The notes beneath the pieces were generated by a model that did not search any database, was not told where the DNA came from, and was given only the letters and a program-made list of their open reading frames with translations. Both the position numbers and the translations under genes were made by a program. This document shows, piece by piece, positions 33,645 through 42,045 of a stretch of 64,000 nucleotides of DNA (position 1 is the first letter of the stretch; each line of letters begins with the position of its first letter). The DNA comes from Bacteroidales bacterium (GTDB taxonomy: Bacteria > Bacteroidota > Bacteroidia > Bacteroidales > UBA932). The DNA is taken from NCBI GenBank assembly GCA_017412645.1, contig JAFPWX010000001.1, positions 34,160-98,159 of the forward strand. The letters are read 5' to 3'.

Positions 33645-35945
33645 ATGAAAGCAAAAGTTTTGTTAATCATTGCGGCAATCGCAATCCCGATGGCCTCTTG
33701 TAAGAAGCCGGCTGAAGACACTCCGACCGGCCCCGACTACCAGGAGCTCACCTTTACTGCGAATGCTGCTAGCGTTGAAGGCTTGAATCTGAGCTTCAGC
33801 GTCGGTGACAAAGTCTCCATCTTCGATGGTAAGGCCAATCAGAAGTTTACTGCGACCACGGCCACCTCGATCACGGGAACTGCTAATGCAAAGGCTGAGG
33901 CTTTTGCCGCCCTCTATCCCTACAACGCGGAGTATAAACGCGCGTCAGGTAAAGTATCTGTGACTATCCCTTCAGCTCAGAACCCTGAAGCAGGAAAAGT
34001 TGCCGCTAATGCCAACTATCAGGTTGCCTATGTCACATCTGCAAAGGACGCACTGGACTTCGCCTTTATGCCGGCTCTGCTTAAGTTGAATGTCGCGACG
34101 GAAAAGACCATTGTTTCCGTAACCATTACGGCCGACGGCAATGAGGCACTTACCGGCACCTGCAACCTTGAGCTTTCCGCCACACCCAAATGCGAGAAAC
34201 TCGGAGAAGGCGCAAGCAAGGTTACGATTGCCAATGCCAATATCTCTGGTGCCTATTATGCGGCTGTTATTCCTGGAAACGTATCCGGTTTCACCGTTGC
34301 ATTCACCGCTGCAGATGACTATCATGCGGAAGTGAAGGTTGACGGTGCCGAGCTTAAGAGCGGCGTTGTCGCAGACCTCGGAACTTTCAGCGAACTTAAT
34401 TGGGTGGAACCCGTAAACCCCAACCCCACTGATGTGGTAGGTGCTGTAATCGTGAAGGCTTCTTTCGAAGCTGCAGATTTCAACCTTATCGGTGACGGCG
34501 GATTCGAAGATTTCCCGAGGGACGGATGGAAATGGGATAATCCCAAGAATGTGGAGTTTACGCTGATTCAGGGACGTAACTCCGAGAAGGCTCTCCGTAT
34601 GGTAAGAACCATAGATGACGGCATGACCAACCTTTGCCAGGGTGTCGTATATACGAACTTGGTGGCGGAAGGTGACGTAAGGTGGATTATGGAATTCGAT
34701 GCACGCGTGTCAGAAAACACCAATGTTGACTTCTATTCCGGATTTGGATTCTATGACGACTTAGGCGTCTGGTTCAAGGAAGTCAACGGAAGGGCGGATA
34801 ATCCTAATCCCGTTGAAGAGAATGGAAGAAAATTCTTCAATGACGGACAGTGGCATCACTATGTGCTTGATGATACCAACTATCCAACCCAGGCATGGGG
34901 ATTCGTTCACGTTGGCATGTGGGGTGCAAATCCCGAAGCTGATTCTCACTGGTCTGAGTACGACAACATAGTTGTTTATCCCAAGGGGATGGATATCAAT
35001 GGCATTTCAACAGCTCCCAAATCTGCAACTGTCCTCGGAGCCATTACCAATGCCACTTACGACCAGGTCGACGGACTTGGACGTGTTGTCGCTTGGATGG
35101 ATACGGAAGGAAAGGTTAAACTCGCTTTCTCTGATGTTGTCATAAACGGAACCAATGTTGCGACGGCAGTGGCAGAGACCGAATCCGCCGATCCTTCATC
35201 TATCGAGATTAAAAAGTTCTACAAGAGCGAGGGCACCTTTACGGAGATTCTCCCCCTGGACGAAGGTGAAATTGCCGTTGTGCCGGATGACGTATTCATC
35301 CAGGACGGCAAGACCTACCTGCACTATTATGGTATGACTTTCTTCAATCCTGAATTCACTCTCAACTGGCGTACAGACAAATCCGGCTTCGCTGTTTCCG
35401 AAGACAATGGCAAGACCTGGACTGCAGCCCCCAAGACTTGGGCACCAAGTGCATGGGCAGCCAACAACGATGGCAAATTCGCAGGTGCTTCGTTCGTGAA
35501 TCACGACGGTTACACCTATATGATCGGTTCGCATGCCGGCCGTGACAACTGGCTGTGGGGTAAGTCTTATGCCGCACGCGTTGCCGATGGAAAGGACATT
35601 ACCGATCCTAATGCATATCAGTACTGGACGAATCCCGGATGGGTTGACGGCGCAGAACAAGGAGAATGGTCAATAGCATTCAATAAGCACATCCTTATGG
35701 GAGACCGAGGAACCTATGATCTGATTTGGAATCCGAAGTTTGAAGTTTACCAGCTGTTCTACCGTGCAGATGCAGCACAGGGCATCGTGTATCGCGACTC
35801 CAAGGGTCCTGATGCAGACGGCAGGTGGTACTGGTCCGGTGCCAAACTCCTCACCAAGGATGAAGATACCGGTGTTCTTGGTCACGTCTCCGTGCTCAAG
35901 GTCGAAGAAGACGGCTCTGTGATCTTCGTAGGCTCTAAGATTTAA
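33645..35945 (+). CDS. Fusion lipoprotein: fimbrillin-like + carbohydrate-binding-like + DUF4185-like domains
   Basis: A 766-residue lipoprotein (MKAKVLLIIAAIAIPMASC, lipid Cys19). Residues about 30-255 look like a fimbrillin/Mfa-like domain (FSVGDKVSIFDGKANQKF, FAALYPYNAEY, YQVAYVTSAKDALDFAFMPALLKL). Residues about 275-445 look like a CBM4/9-type jelly-roll starting NLIGDGGFEDF and ending DSHWSEYDNIVVYP. Residues about 470-766 resemble the propeller of the two DUF4185 proteins: GKTYLHYYGMTFF, FAVSEDNGKTW, YTYMIGSHAGRDN...LWGKSYAARV (split), and NAYQYWTNPGWVDG. It follows the permease by 37 bases. It is probably a surface enzyme or binding protein held away from the membrane by the fimbrillin-like part. 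Confidence 0.65.
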   Translation: MKAKVLLIIAAIAIPMASCKKPAEDTPTGPDYQELTFTANAASVEGLNLSFSVGDKVSIFDGKANQKFTATTATSITGTANAKAEAFAALYPYNAEYKRASGKVSVTIPSAQNPEAGKVAANANYQVAYVTSAKDALDFAFMPALLKLNVATEKTIVSVTITADGNEALTGTCNLELSATPKCEKLGEGASKVTIANANISGAYYAAVIPGNVSGFTVAFTAADDYHAEVKVDGAELKSGVVADLGTFSELNWVEPVNPNPTDVVGAVIVKASFEAADFNLIGDGGFEDFPRDGWKWDNPKNVEFTLIQGRNSEKALRMVRTIDDGMTNLCQGVVYTNLVAEGDVRWIMEFDARVSENTNVDFYSGFGFYDDLGVWFKEVNGRADNPNPVEENGRKFFNDGQWHHYVLDDTNYPTQAWGFVHVGMWGANPEADSHWSEYDNIVVYPKGMDINGISTAPKSATVLGAITNATYDQVDGLGRVVAWMDTEGKVKLAFSDVVINGTNVATAVAETESADPSSIEIKKFYKSEGTFTEILPLDEGEIAVVPDDVFIQDGKTYLHYYGMTFFNPEFTLNWRTDKSGFAVSEDNGKTWTAAPKTWAPSAWAANNDGKFAGASFVNHDGYTYMIGSHAGRDNWLWGKSYAARVADGKDITDPNAYQYWTNPGWVDGAEQGEWSIAFNKHILMGDRGTYDLIWNPKFEVYQLFYRADAAQGIVYRDSKGPDADGRWYWSGAKLLTKDEDTGVLGHVSVLKVEEDGSVIFVGSKI

Positions 35946-35958
35946 AAGTTTTTGCGTT

Positions 35959-37857
35959 ATTCATAAGATTCGCAAAATACTTGCAATTATATTATTCATC
36001 CTTCCGGCGTTTTCCTGCGTCCGGAAGGATGAATTTGACTATAATGGTAATCCTTCCGAAAAACCATACTTTTTCACAAAACTGATAGATGCGGTCCAAG
36101 CTGGACTCTGGTATGATAAAGCCGAGGACTGCGGAGATTATCTCGCCGTTTTTTTCGACGACGGAACTGTTGTGAACGTTCCACACGACGAATTAAAGAT
36201 AATAAACGGCAACATTTTAGATGAGCCTGTGGTTTCCCGTGATAGGGGGAGCGAAAAGTGGCTCATTAACCTTGTTGATACGGGCCTTTCTTTCGAGAAG
36301 GTCAAAGATGATAAATCATATCCGCTATGCCTGTGGTATGATGTAAATCTTATAAAAATATACCTTTGCAACGGTTCCGTAATAACACGCGCCTGCAATC
36401 CGAGAAGTGTTTTCAAGACGTTCTCGTTTCTTGTTTCGGATAACAAATCTCTTTCTGCTGATATCCATTGTTCCATCAGTGATTTGGAGATTAGCGGCAC
36501 GCGCCCGCAATTCTATGCGAACCTTCGTCTGCGGCCTCGTTTCGAGAGCCGTGCAGTAAAAGTCTCAGTTGGCGGTGAACCCCAGACAAGCGGAGAATCC
36601 GTTCAGGATTTTTCAGTGCCGGTAGTTTACGACGTGGAGCTTTACGACGGCTCTTCGGTCTCTTATACCGTTACGCTGAAGTGTTATGGAGATTTTCCTT
36701 CGGTTTATATCACCACAGATGGAGGCAGACCCGTCCTAGATAAAGTGAATTACGTTCCCGGGACAATCAGAGTGGATGACCCGTTCAATGAACACAGCGC
36801 TACAAGCTCTTTTCAATCAAGAATGAAGATTAGGGGACGAGGCAATTCCACCTGGTCGTTTTTCCCAAAAAAGCCTTATCGCATCAAGCTGGACGAGAAG
36901 TCAGAGGTGCTTGGAATCAAGTCCGACAAGGATTGGATTTTACTCGCCAATTACGATGATAAAGCACTGATGCGCAATGCTATTGCCTTCGAGCTTTCCC
37001 GCATTTGCGGCTTTTCCTGGACCCCGACTTTCTATCCTGTCGAGCTCTACTTCAATAACGCCTATATGGGGGTCTATGAGTTCGGCGAACACAAGGAAGT
37101 GAGCAAAAACAAAGTGAATATTAATCCTGATGCCGGAGATGTATATCTCGAGCTTGAGTGCTATCCTGACGAGCCTTACAATTTCTGGACATCAATGTCC
37201 ATACCTCTTACATACAAGGATCCAGAAGCCCCGAGCAAAGAGTTTCGTCGCGAGGTTGAGGGATTCTTCCAGGACTTTGAAACTGCTCTTCAATCGGATT
37301 ACTTTACAGATCCTTACCGGGGATATGCGGCCTACATCGACATCAAATCTTTCGTGGACAACTATATAATTCAGGAACTCACAAAGAACTACGACGGAAA
37401 TCTCCATAAGAGTACATTCTTTTCAAAAAAGAAGGAAGGAAAACTGGAATTCTGTCATGTCTGGGATTTCGATCTTTCGTTGGGTAATTGCAGTTTCTTT
37501 GGAGATATTGGCGGCGGAAACGGCCCGGAGGGTTTCTATGTAAAAGACTATGGATTCCAGGGATACGGATGGGGCTGGTACTATCGCCTTTTCCAGGACC
37601 CTGCCTTCCGTACTAAAGTGAAGAATCGTTGGAACGAACTCAAACCCCAATTGGAAACAATTCCAGCCTTCATTGATGAAAGGGCCGAGTATCTGAATAG
37701 AGTAGCCTCTAATAATTTCAAGAGGTGGAACATCCTGGGCACGAATGTATGGTCCCAGGTGGTTATTCCGGGCTCCTATGCCGGAGAAATCAACTATCTT
37801 AAGGACTTTTATAACAAGCGCCTTAAATGGCTTGACCAAGAGATTAATAAATGGTAA
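35959..37857 (+). CDS. CotH-kinase-family lipoprotein with apparent ATT start
   Basis: About 632 residues. The lower half is CotH-like (PF08757): MKIRGRGNSTWSFFPKKPYR, then LLANYDDKALMRNAIAFEL, then MGVYEFGEHKEV and a metal-site-like HVWDFDLSLGN. CotH proteins are atypical kinases that phosphorylate secreted proteins; in Bacteroidales they often sit in glycan loci. The frame is open upstream of the first GTG (36172) and encodes a clear lipoprotein signal (HKIRKILAIILFILPAFSC). Its only plausible start is ATT at 35959, since no ATG, GTG or TTG occurs there after the stop at 35929. Either a rare ATT start is used or a start codon was lost. Base composition looks more AT-rich than its neighbours. 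Confidence 0.75.
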   Translation: MHKIRKILAIILFILPAFSCVRKDEFDYNGNPSEKPYFFTKLIDAVQAGLWYDKAEDCGDYLAVFFDDGTVVNVPHDELKIINGNILDEPVVSRDRGSEKWLINLVDTGLSFEKVKDDKSYPLCLWYDVNLIKIYLCNGSVITRACNPRSVFKTFSFLVSDNKSLSADIHCSISDLEISGTRPQFYANLRLRPRFESRAVKVSVGGEPQTSGESVQDFSVPVVYDVELYDGSSVSYTVTLKCYGDFPSVYITTDGGRPVLDKVNYVPGTIRVDDPFNEHSATSSFQSRMKIRGRGNSTWSFFPKKPYRIKLDEKSEVLGIKSDKDWILLANYDDKALMRNAIAFELSRICGFSWTPTFYPVELYFNNAYMGVYEFGEHKEVSKNKVNINPDAGDVYLELECYPDEPYNFWTSMSIPLTYKDPEAPSKEFRREVEGFFQDFETALQSDYFTDPYRGYAAYIDIKSFVDNYIIQELTKNYDGNLHKSTFFSKKKEGKLEFCHVWDFDLSLGNCSFFGDIGGGNGPEGFYVKDYGFQGYGWGWYYRLFQDPAFRTKVKNRWNELKPQLETIPAFIDERAEYLNRVASNNFKRWNILGTNVWSQVVIPGSYAGEINYLKDFYNKRLKWLDQEINKW

Positions 37858-37876
37858 ATAAGAACCACGATAGTAT

Positions 37877-39823
37877 ATGAAGAAGTTTCTGTCTTTTCTC
37901 CTGCAGGTCCTGATTGTCTGTCTTCCTGCCACTGCTGCCGCTCTCAAATCTCCCGACGGAAAGCTGGCCATAGACCTTTCCCTGCAAAAGGGGAAACCCG
38001 TCTACAGCATCAGCTATTCCGGAAAAACAGTAGTGACACCTTCTGCCATAGGATTCGACCTGGCGGATGGCTACTTTGGCGAGGATATCAAGCTGGGAAG
38101 GACTACCAGAAGGGCTGTCGTGGACGAATATGACCTGCCGGTTGGAAAAAGCTCCCATGTCAGGATTCAGAGTAACGAAATGCGTGTCCCGCTAATTGAG
38201 AAGAGCGGGCTGAAAAGACGGGTCGACGTGGTTGTGCGGGCCTTCAACGAGGCGGTGGCTTTCCGCTATGAGTTCCCTGGCGAAGGTGCACTGGCGATTA
38301 AGAATGAGATCCTTGATATCAATCCGCTGGGGGACCCGGTTATTACGGCTCTCCCGCTTCCCGGCTTCCACAACACTCACGAAGGACGCTACAAGATAGG
38401 TCCTCTTGCAGGTCTTGAAGGGGGGAAGATAATGGATATGCCTCTTACGATGGAGTTCCCCGGGCACATTATCCTTACAGTAACCGAGGCGAATCTTGTG
38501 GATTATGCGGGAATGTATCTGGTACGCAACGGTGGCAGGCTCACATCGCGCCTCTCCCCGCGTCTGGACTATCCCGAGTTCAGCGTCCTTGCCGACCTTC
38601 CGCACAAAACCCCGTGGAGAGTTTTCTTTGTGAGCAAGAAGGCGGGCGACATCATAGCCTCCAACGTTCTAACCACTCTCTGCGAACCCTGCTCCGCTAC
38701 TGATCTGTCGTGGCTCAAACCCGGCAAGACCACCTTCCCATGGTGGTGCGATACTCCGGTTCCAGATACCACTTTCCAGGCGGGGAACAACTTCCTCACA
38801 GCAAAGTACTATATAGATTTTGCAGCAGACGCTGGCCTCGACTATCATTCGGTGTATGGCTACGGCGACATGCCCTGGTACTTCGACGACGGCCCTTCCT
38901 TCGGCTGGGCCGGCCCCAATGCCGACCTTACCCGTCCCGTGGGGCAGCTGGACTTCCCGGCGGTCTGCCGTTATGCTCGCAGCCGCGGAGTCGACATCCA
39001 CGTTTGGCTGAACTGGGCAGCTCTCTATAAGGACATCGACCGGGTGTTCGACAAGTTCAATGAGTGGGGCGTGAAGGGAATGATGGTGGATTTCATGGAT
39101 CGCGACGATCAGGAAATGATACTCATTCAGGAAGACATACTCCGCAAGGCTCTGGAGCATAAACTCTTCATTCAGTTCCACGGAGCAAGCAAGCCCTCTG
39201 GCCTGGTGCGTACCTATCCGAACGAGTTCACTCGCGAGGGCACCTTGAACTACGAGGTTTATAAATGGGACGGCTGGCAGCTCGGTGCCGACCACGACAT
39301 CAGCATGCCGTTTACCCGCCTCGTCGCCGGTGCGGCTGACTACCATCTCGGCGGATTTCGGGCAGTGCCGCTGAAGGATTATAAGCCGCGTTTCCATCGT
39401 CCGCTGGTAACCAACACCCGAGCCCACATGCTCGGAATGTACATAGTTCTGGAAAGCTACCTTCAGATGGTTTGTGACGACCCCGAGGCCTACCGCAACC
39501 AGCCGGGATTCAAGTTCCTCTGCGGCATCCCTACCAACTGGGACGAGACCGTCGTGCCTCTGGCGGAGGTGAACCGGTTCGCTGTGGTGGCTCGCCGTCA
39601 CGGAAACGAATGGTTCCTGGGGGCCATCAACAATTCGGAGGCACGGACTCTCGAAATACCGTTGGACTTCCTCGGTCCAGGTTCCTGGACCATAGACCTT
39701 TGCCGTGACGCCTCCGACTCCTTCGACAATCCCAACCATTTGATTGAAGAAACCCTCATCGCAGGTAAAACCCTTACAATCAACCTCGCCTCCGGCGGCG
39801 GCTTCGCTGCAAAGATCCGATAA
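37877..39823 (+). CDS. Glycoside hydrolase family 97
   Basis: A 648-residue exported enzyme (signal to about residue 21). GH97 layout: an N-terminal beta-sandwich (about 22-270, starting SPDGKLAIDLSLQKGKPVYSI), a catalytic barrel (about 280-555) and a C-terminal beta domain. Barrel motifs include YYIDFAADAGLDYHSVYGYG, DIHVWLNW, GVKGMMVDFMDRDDQEM and FHGASKPSGLVRTYPNEFTREG. The Asp in VDFMDRDD fits the retaining subgroup (alpha-galactosidase or beta-L-arabinopyranosidase type) rather than the inverting SusB alpha-glucosidases. It starts 19 bases after the CotH gene and may close the locus operon. Whether its substrate is part of the D-arabinan-containing glycan is unknown. Confidence 0.85.
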   Translation: MKKFLSFLLQVLIVCLPATAAALKSPDGKLAIDLSLQKGKPVYSISYSGKTVVTPSAIGFDLADGYFGEDIKLGRTTRRAVVDEYDLPVGKSSHVRIQSNEMRVPLIEKSGLKRRVDVVVRAFNEAVAFRYEFPGEGALAIKNEILDINPLGDPVITALPLPGFHNTHEGRYKIGPLAGLEGGKIMDMPLTMEFPGHIILTVTEANLVDYAGMYLVRNGGRLTSRLSPRLDYPEFSVLADLPHKTPWRVFFVSKKAGDIIASNVLTTLCEPCSATDLSWLKPGKTTFPWWCDTPVPDTTFQAGNNFLTAKYYIDFAADAGLDYHSVYGYGDMPWYFDDGPSFGWAGPNADLTRPVGQLDFPAVCRYARSRGVDIHVWLNWAALYKDIDRVFDKFNEWGVKGMMVDFMDRDDQEMILIQEDILRKALEHKLFIQFHGASKPSGLVRTYPNEFTREGTLNYEVYKWDGWQLGADHDISMPFTRLVAGAADYHLGGFRAVPLKDYKPRFHRPLVTNTRAHMLGMYIVLESYLQMVCDDPEAYRNQPGFKFLCGIPTNWDETVVPLAEVNRFAVVARRHGNEWFLGAINNSEARTLEIPLDFLGPGSWTIDLCRDASDSFDNPNHLIEETLIAGKTLTINLASGGGFAAKIR

Positions 39824-39825
39824 GC

Positions 39826-39888
39826 TTGAGGGAGATCGGAGAAGTAATCGGGGTCAGTACAGGTACAGTGAGCCGTGAGATCCATTAG
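39826..39888 (+). pseudogene. Remnant of an IS30-type helix-turn-helix
   Basis: Just after the GH97 stop, one frame reads LREIGEVIGVSTGTVSREIH and then stops. This closely resembles the N-terminal helix-turn-helix of IS30-type transposases (REIA..LG.S.STVSREI). No start codon and no catalytic part remain. It could also be a chance or regulator-derived fragment, but it lies exactly at the border between the predicted D-arabinan locus and the next enzyme cluster. Confidence 0.4.
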
Positions 39889-39924
39889 AATTCACCGATT
39901 TATAACCAAATAAACCGACACGAT

Positions 39925-42045
39925 ATGAAAAAGTTGTCACTTATCCTTCTGGCCTTGCTTGCAATAGCGTGCGAAGAAGAAAAGAACTCCAAACCGATAG
40001 ATTCCATCGAGTTCAAGTCGACAAAGGCTTTCTCTTTCGACAATAAGGGAGGGGACAAGACCATCTCCTTCACCGCTTCCGGCGAGTGGACTTCGAGCAC
40101 CTCTGCCGGCTGGATCACCTTGTCGCCCGCATCCGGCAAGGAGGGCGCTGCAATGCCCGTGCTTTCCGTATCCGAGAATACCGGTTCTTCGGCCAGAAAG
40201 GGTTATGCGATCATTCAGTGCGGCACAGCGAAGGATACCGTCAGCGTGTCTCAATCGGCAAAGAACTTCGTTAGTGTAGAACCCGGTTTCTTTTCTGTAG
40301 GTAACGCCGGAGGAGTTTATCCTTCCAAAGTCAGCGCGAACGTAGATATAAAAATGCAGCTGAATCCGTCCTCGGCATCGGAATGGATCCGTGCCGACCT
40401 GGGCCAGGCGGACTCCCGTGGCGACAGGACACTGATGATTACGGTTGCAAAGAACGATGATGTGCATTCCCGGGAGGCCAAAATAGAATTCGTGTCGTCC
40501 GGCCTGTCGGCAGAGATCGGCATCTCCCAGAACGGCCAGGATCCTGTATTATCCGTCACCGCAAAGGATGTGCAGAGCCCTGCCGCCGGAACATCCTTCT
40601 CGGTGCCCGTTACCACCAACCTGGAGGTGACTGCCAGCACACCTTCCTGGATTACCTCCACCCGCACGGCCGAGGGCTTCACCTTCACCGTTTCCGCGAA
40701 TACGGGAGATGCCCTCCGAACAGGTAGCGTCGTCATCTCCAACACCGAATTCAGCAAGAGTGCCAGTTTCAAAGTCAGCCAGAAATCTCCCAAGTCCCTG
40801 TATATCCTCGCGATAGGCAACAGTTTCTCGTGGGATGCCATGGAGTATCTCTATCAGATTCTGCAGGAACTCGGCTACAAGGATATATTCCTCGGCAACC
40901 TTTATATCGGCGGATGTACCCTGGCGACCCATGCCAACAATATCACCAATGATTCCGGAGCATATGAATACCGCACCAATTCCACCGGGACCTGGAGCTC
41001 CACCAACGGCTTCAGAGCTAATACCGCCATGAAAGAACGTGACTGGGACTATGTGAGCATGCAGCAGGCCAGCGGTTCTTCCGGCATGGCGGACACCTAC
41101 GAGCCCTATCTGTCCACGATCGTCGAGGCCGTCAAGAAGAACTGCCCCAACGCGAAGCGTATGTGGCACATGACCTGGGCATATCAGGGCAACTCCACAC
41201 ACAGCGAGTTCTCTAAATATGGCAAGAACCAGATGGCCATGTACGGAGCCATCGTGAACTGCGTGAAGACCAAGGTCGTGGCTCGCGGAGATTTCAATAT
41301 CGTCATCCCCTGCGGTACCGCCGTGCAGAATCTGCGCACCAGCTATCTGGGAGATAACATCACCCGTGACGGCTTTCACATGTCCTACAATAACGGACGC
41401 CTCCTCACCGGCCTGATGTGGGCCCGCCAGATTACGGGAAAGAGCATCGAAGGCATCACCTACAAGCCGTCTTCCTATACTTACACTGAAGATCAGATCA
41501 CCGTCATAAAGGATGCAGTGGAGAAAGCCTACACCAAACCTTACGAGGTTACGGAATCCGTTATCCCTCCCGCTCCTCCGGAGTATGTATATCCTACAGA
41601 TGAGTTGAAGTCTCTGTTTACCGGCGCCGGCTATTCGCTGGATGCCTATGAGGCTGTGCCGCTGATTATCGAGAACAAGGCGTACTACGCTTCGACCAGT
41701 AACTCGGCTTTGATCTGTGCTGCCTACGGAAGCACGGCAGGCAACCTGGTGCAGTTCGCTGCCACGCAGATCTTCACCAAGAGCGAGATTCCTAACGGTT
41801 CTGTAATCGTGCTCAAGAGCGGATATCAGTACCGCCCCGAAGGCTGGACTGATTTGACGACCATGAATGCTTCCGGCGCCCGTCCGGGCAACGTGACGAC
41901 TTCGATTGTTGTGGTGAACGACAGCTGGTGGGGGAGTTGGAATTACCGTGCCTTCAATCTGGCCAAGGCGGGTAATCCTCCTTTGACCGATGCTGAGCAG
42001 GAGACTCTTAGGAGTTGCTTTGCCATCTTCAAGCCCAAGCAATGA
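39925..42045 (+). CDS. BACON-domain lipoprotein with DUF4886-type SGNH esterase
   Basis: A 706-residue lipoprotein (MKKLSLILLALLAIAC, lipid Cys16, followed by acidic EEE that fits a Bacteroidota surface-export signal). Three BACON-like beta domains follow (about 30-112, 115-203, 208-290; e.g. [25 protein letters not shown]). The catalytic SGNH domain (about 292-520) has the Ser motif AIGNSFSWDAMEYL and the His region RDGFHMSYNNG. A C-terminal beta domain (about 555-706) is unassigned. BACON domains probably bind mucin or other glycans, so a surface carbohydrate esterase is likely. It overlaps the GH2 gene by ATGA. Confidence 0.75.
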   Translation: MKKLSLILLALLAIACEEEKNSKPIDSIEFKSTKAFSFDNKGGDKTISFTASGEWTSSTSAGWITLSPASGKEGAAMPVLSVSENTGSSARKGYAIIQCGTAKDTVSVSQSAKNFVSVEPGFFSVGNAGGVYPSKVSANVDIKMQLNPSSASEWIRADLGQADSRGDRTLMITVAKNDDVHSREAKIEFVSSGLSAEIGISQNGQDPVLSVTAKDVQSPAAGTSFSVPVTTNLEVTASTPSWITSTRTAEGFTFTVSANTGDALRTGSVVISNTEFSKSASFKVSQKSPKSLYILAIGNSFSWDAMEYLYQILQELGYKDIFLGNLYIGGCTLATHANNITNDSGAYEYRTNSTGTWSSTNGFRANTAMKERDWDYVSMQQASGSSGMADTYEPYLSTIVEAVKKNCPNAKRMWHMTWAYQGNSTHSEFSKYGKNQMAMYGAIVNCVKTKVVARGDFNIVIPCGTAVQNLRTSYLGDNITRDGFHMSYNNGRLLTGLMWARQITGKSIEGITYKPSSYTYTEDQITVIKDAVEKAYTKPYEVTESVIPPAPPEYVYPTDELKSLFTGAGYSLDAYEAVPLIIENKAYYASTSNSALICAAYGSTAGNLVQFAATQIFTKSEIPNGSVIVLKSGYQYRPEGWTDLTTMNASGARPGNVTTSIVVVNDSWWGSWNYRAFNLAKAGNPPLTDAEQETLRSCFAIFKPKQ

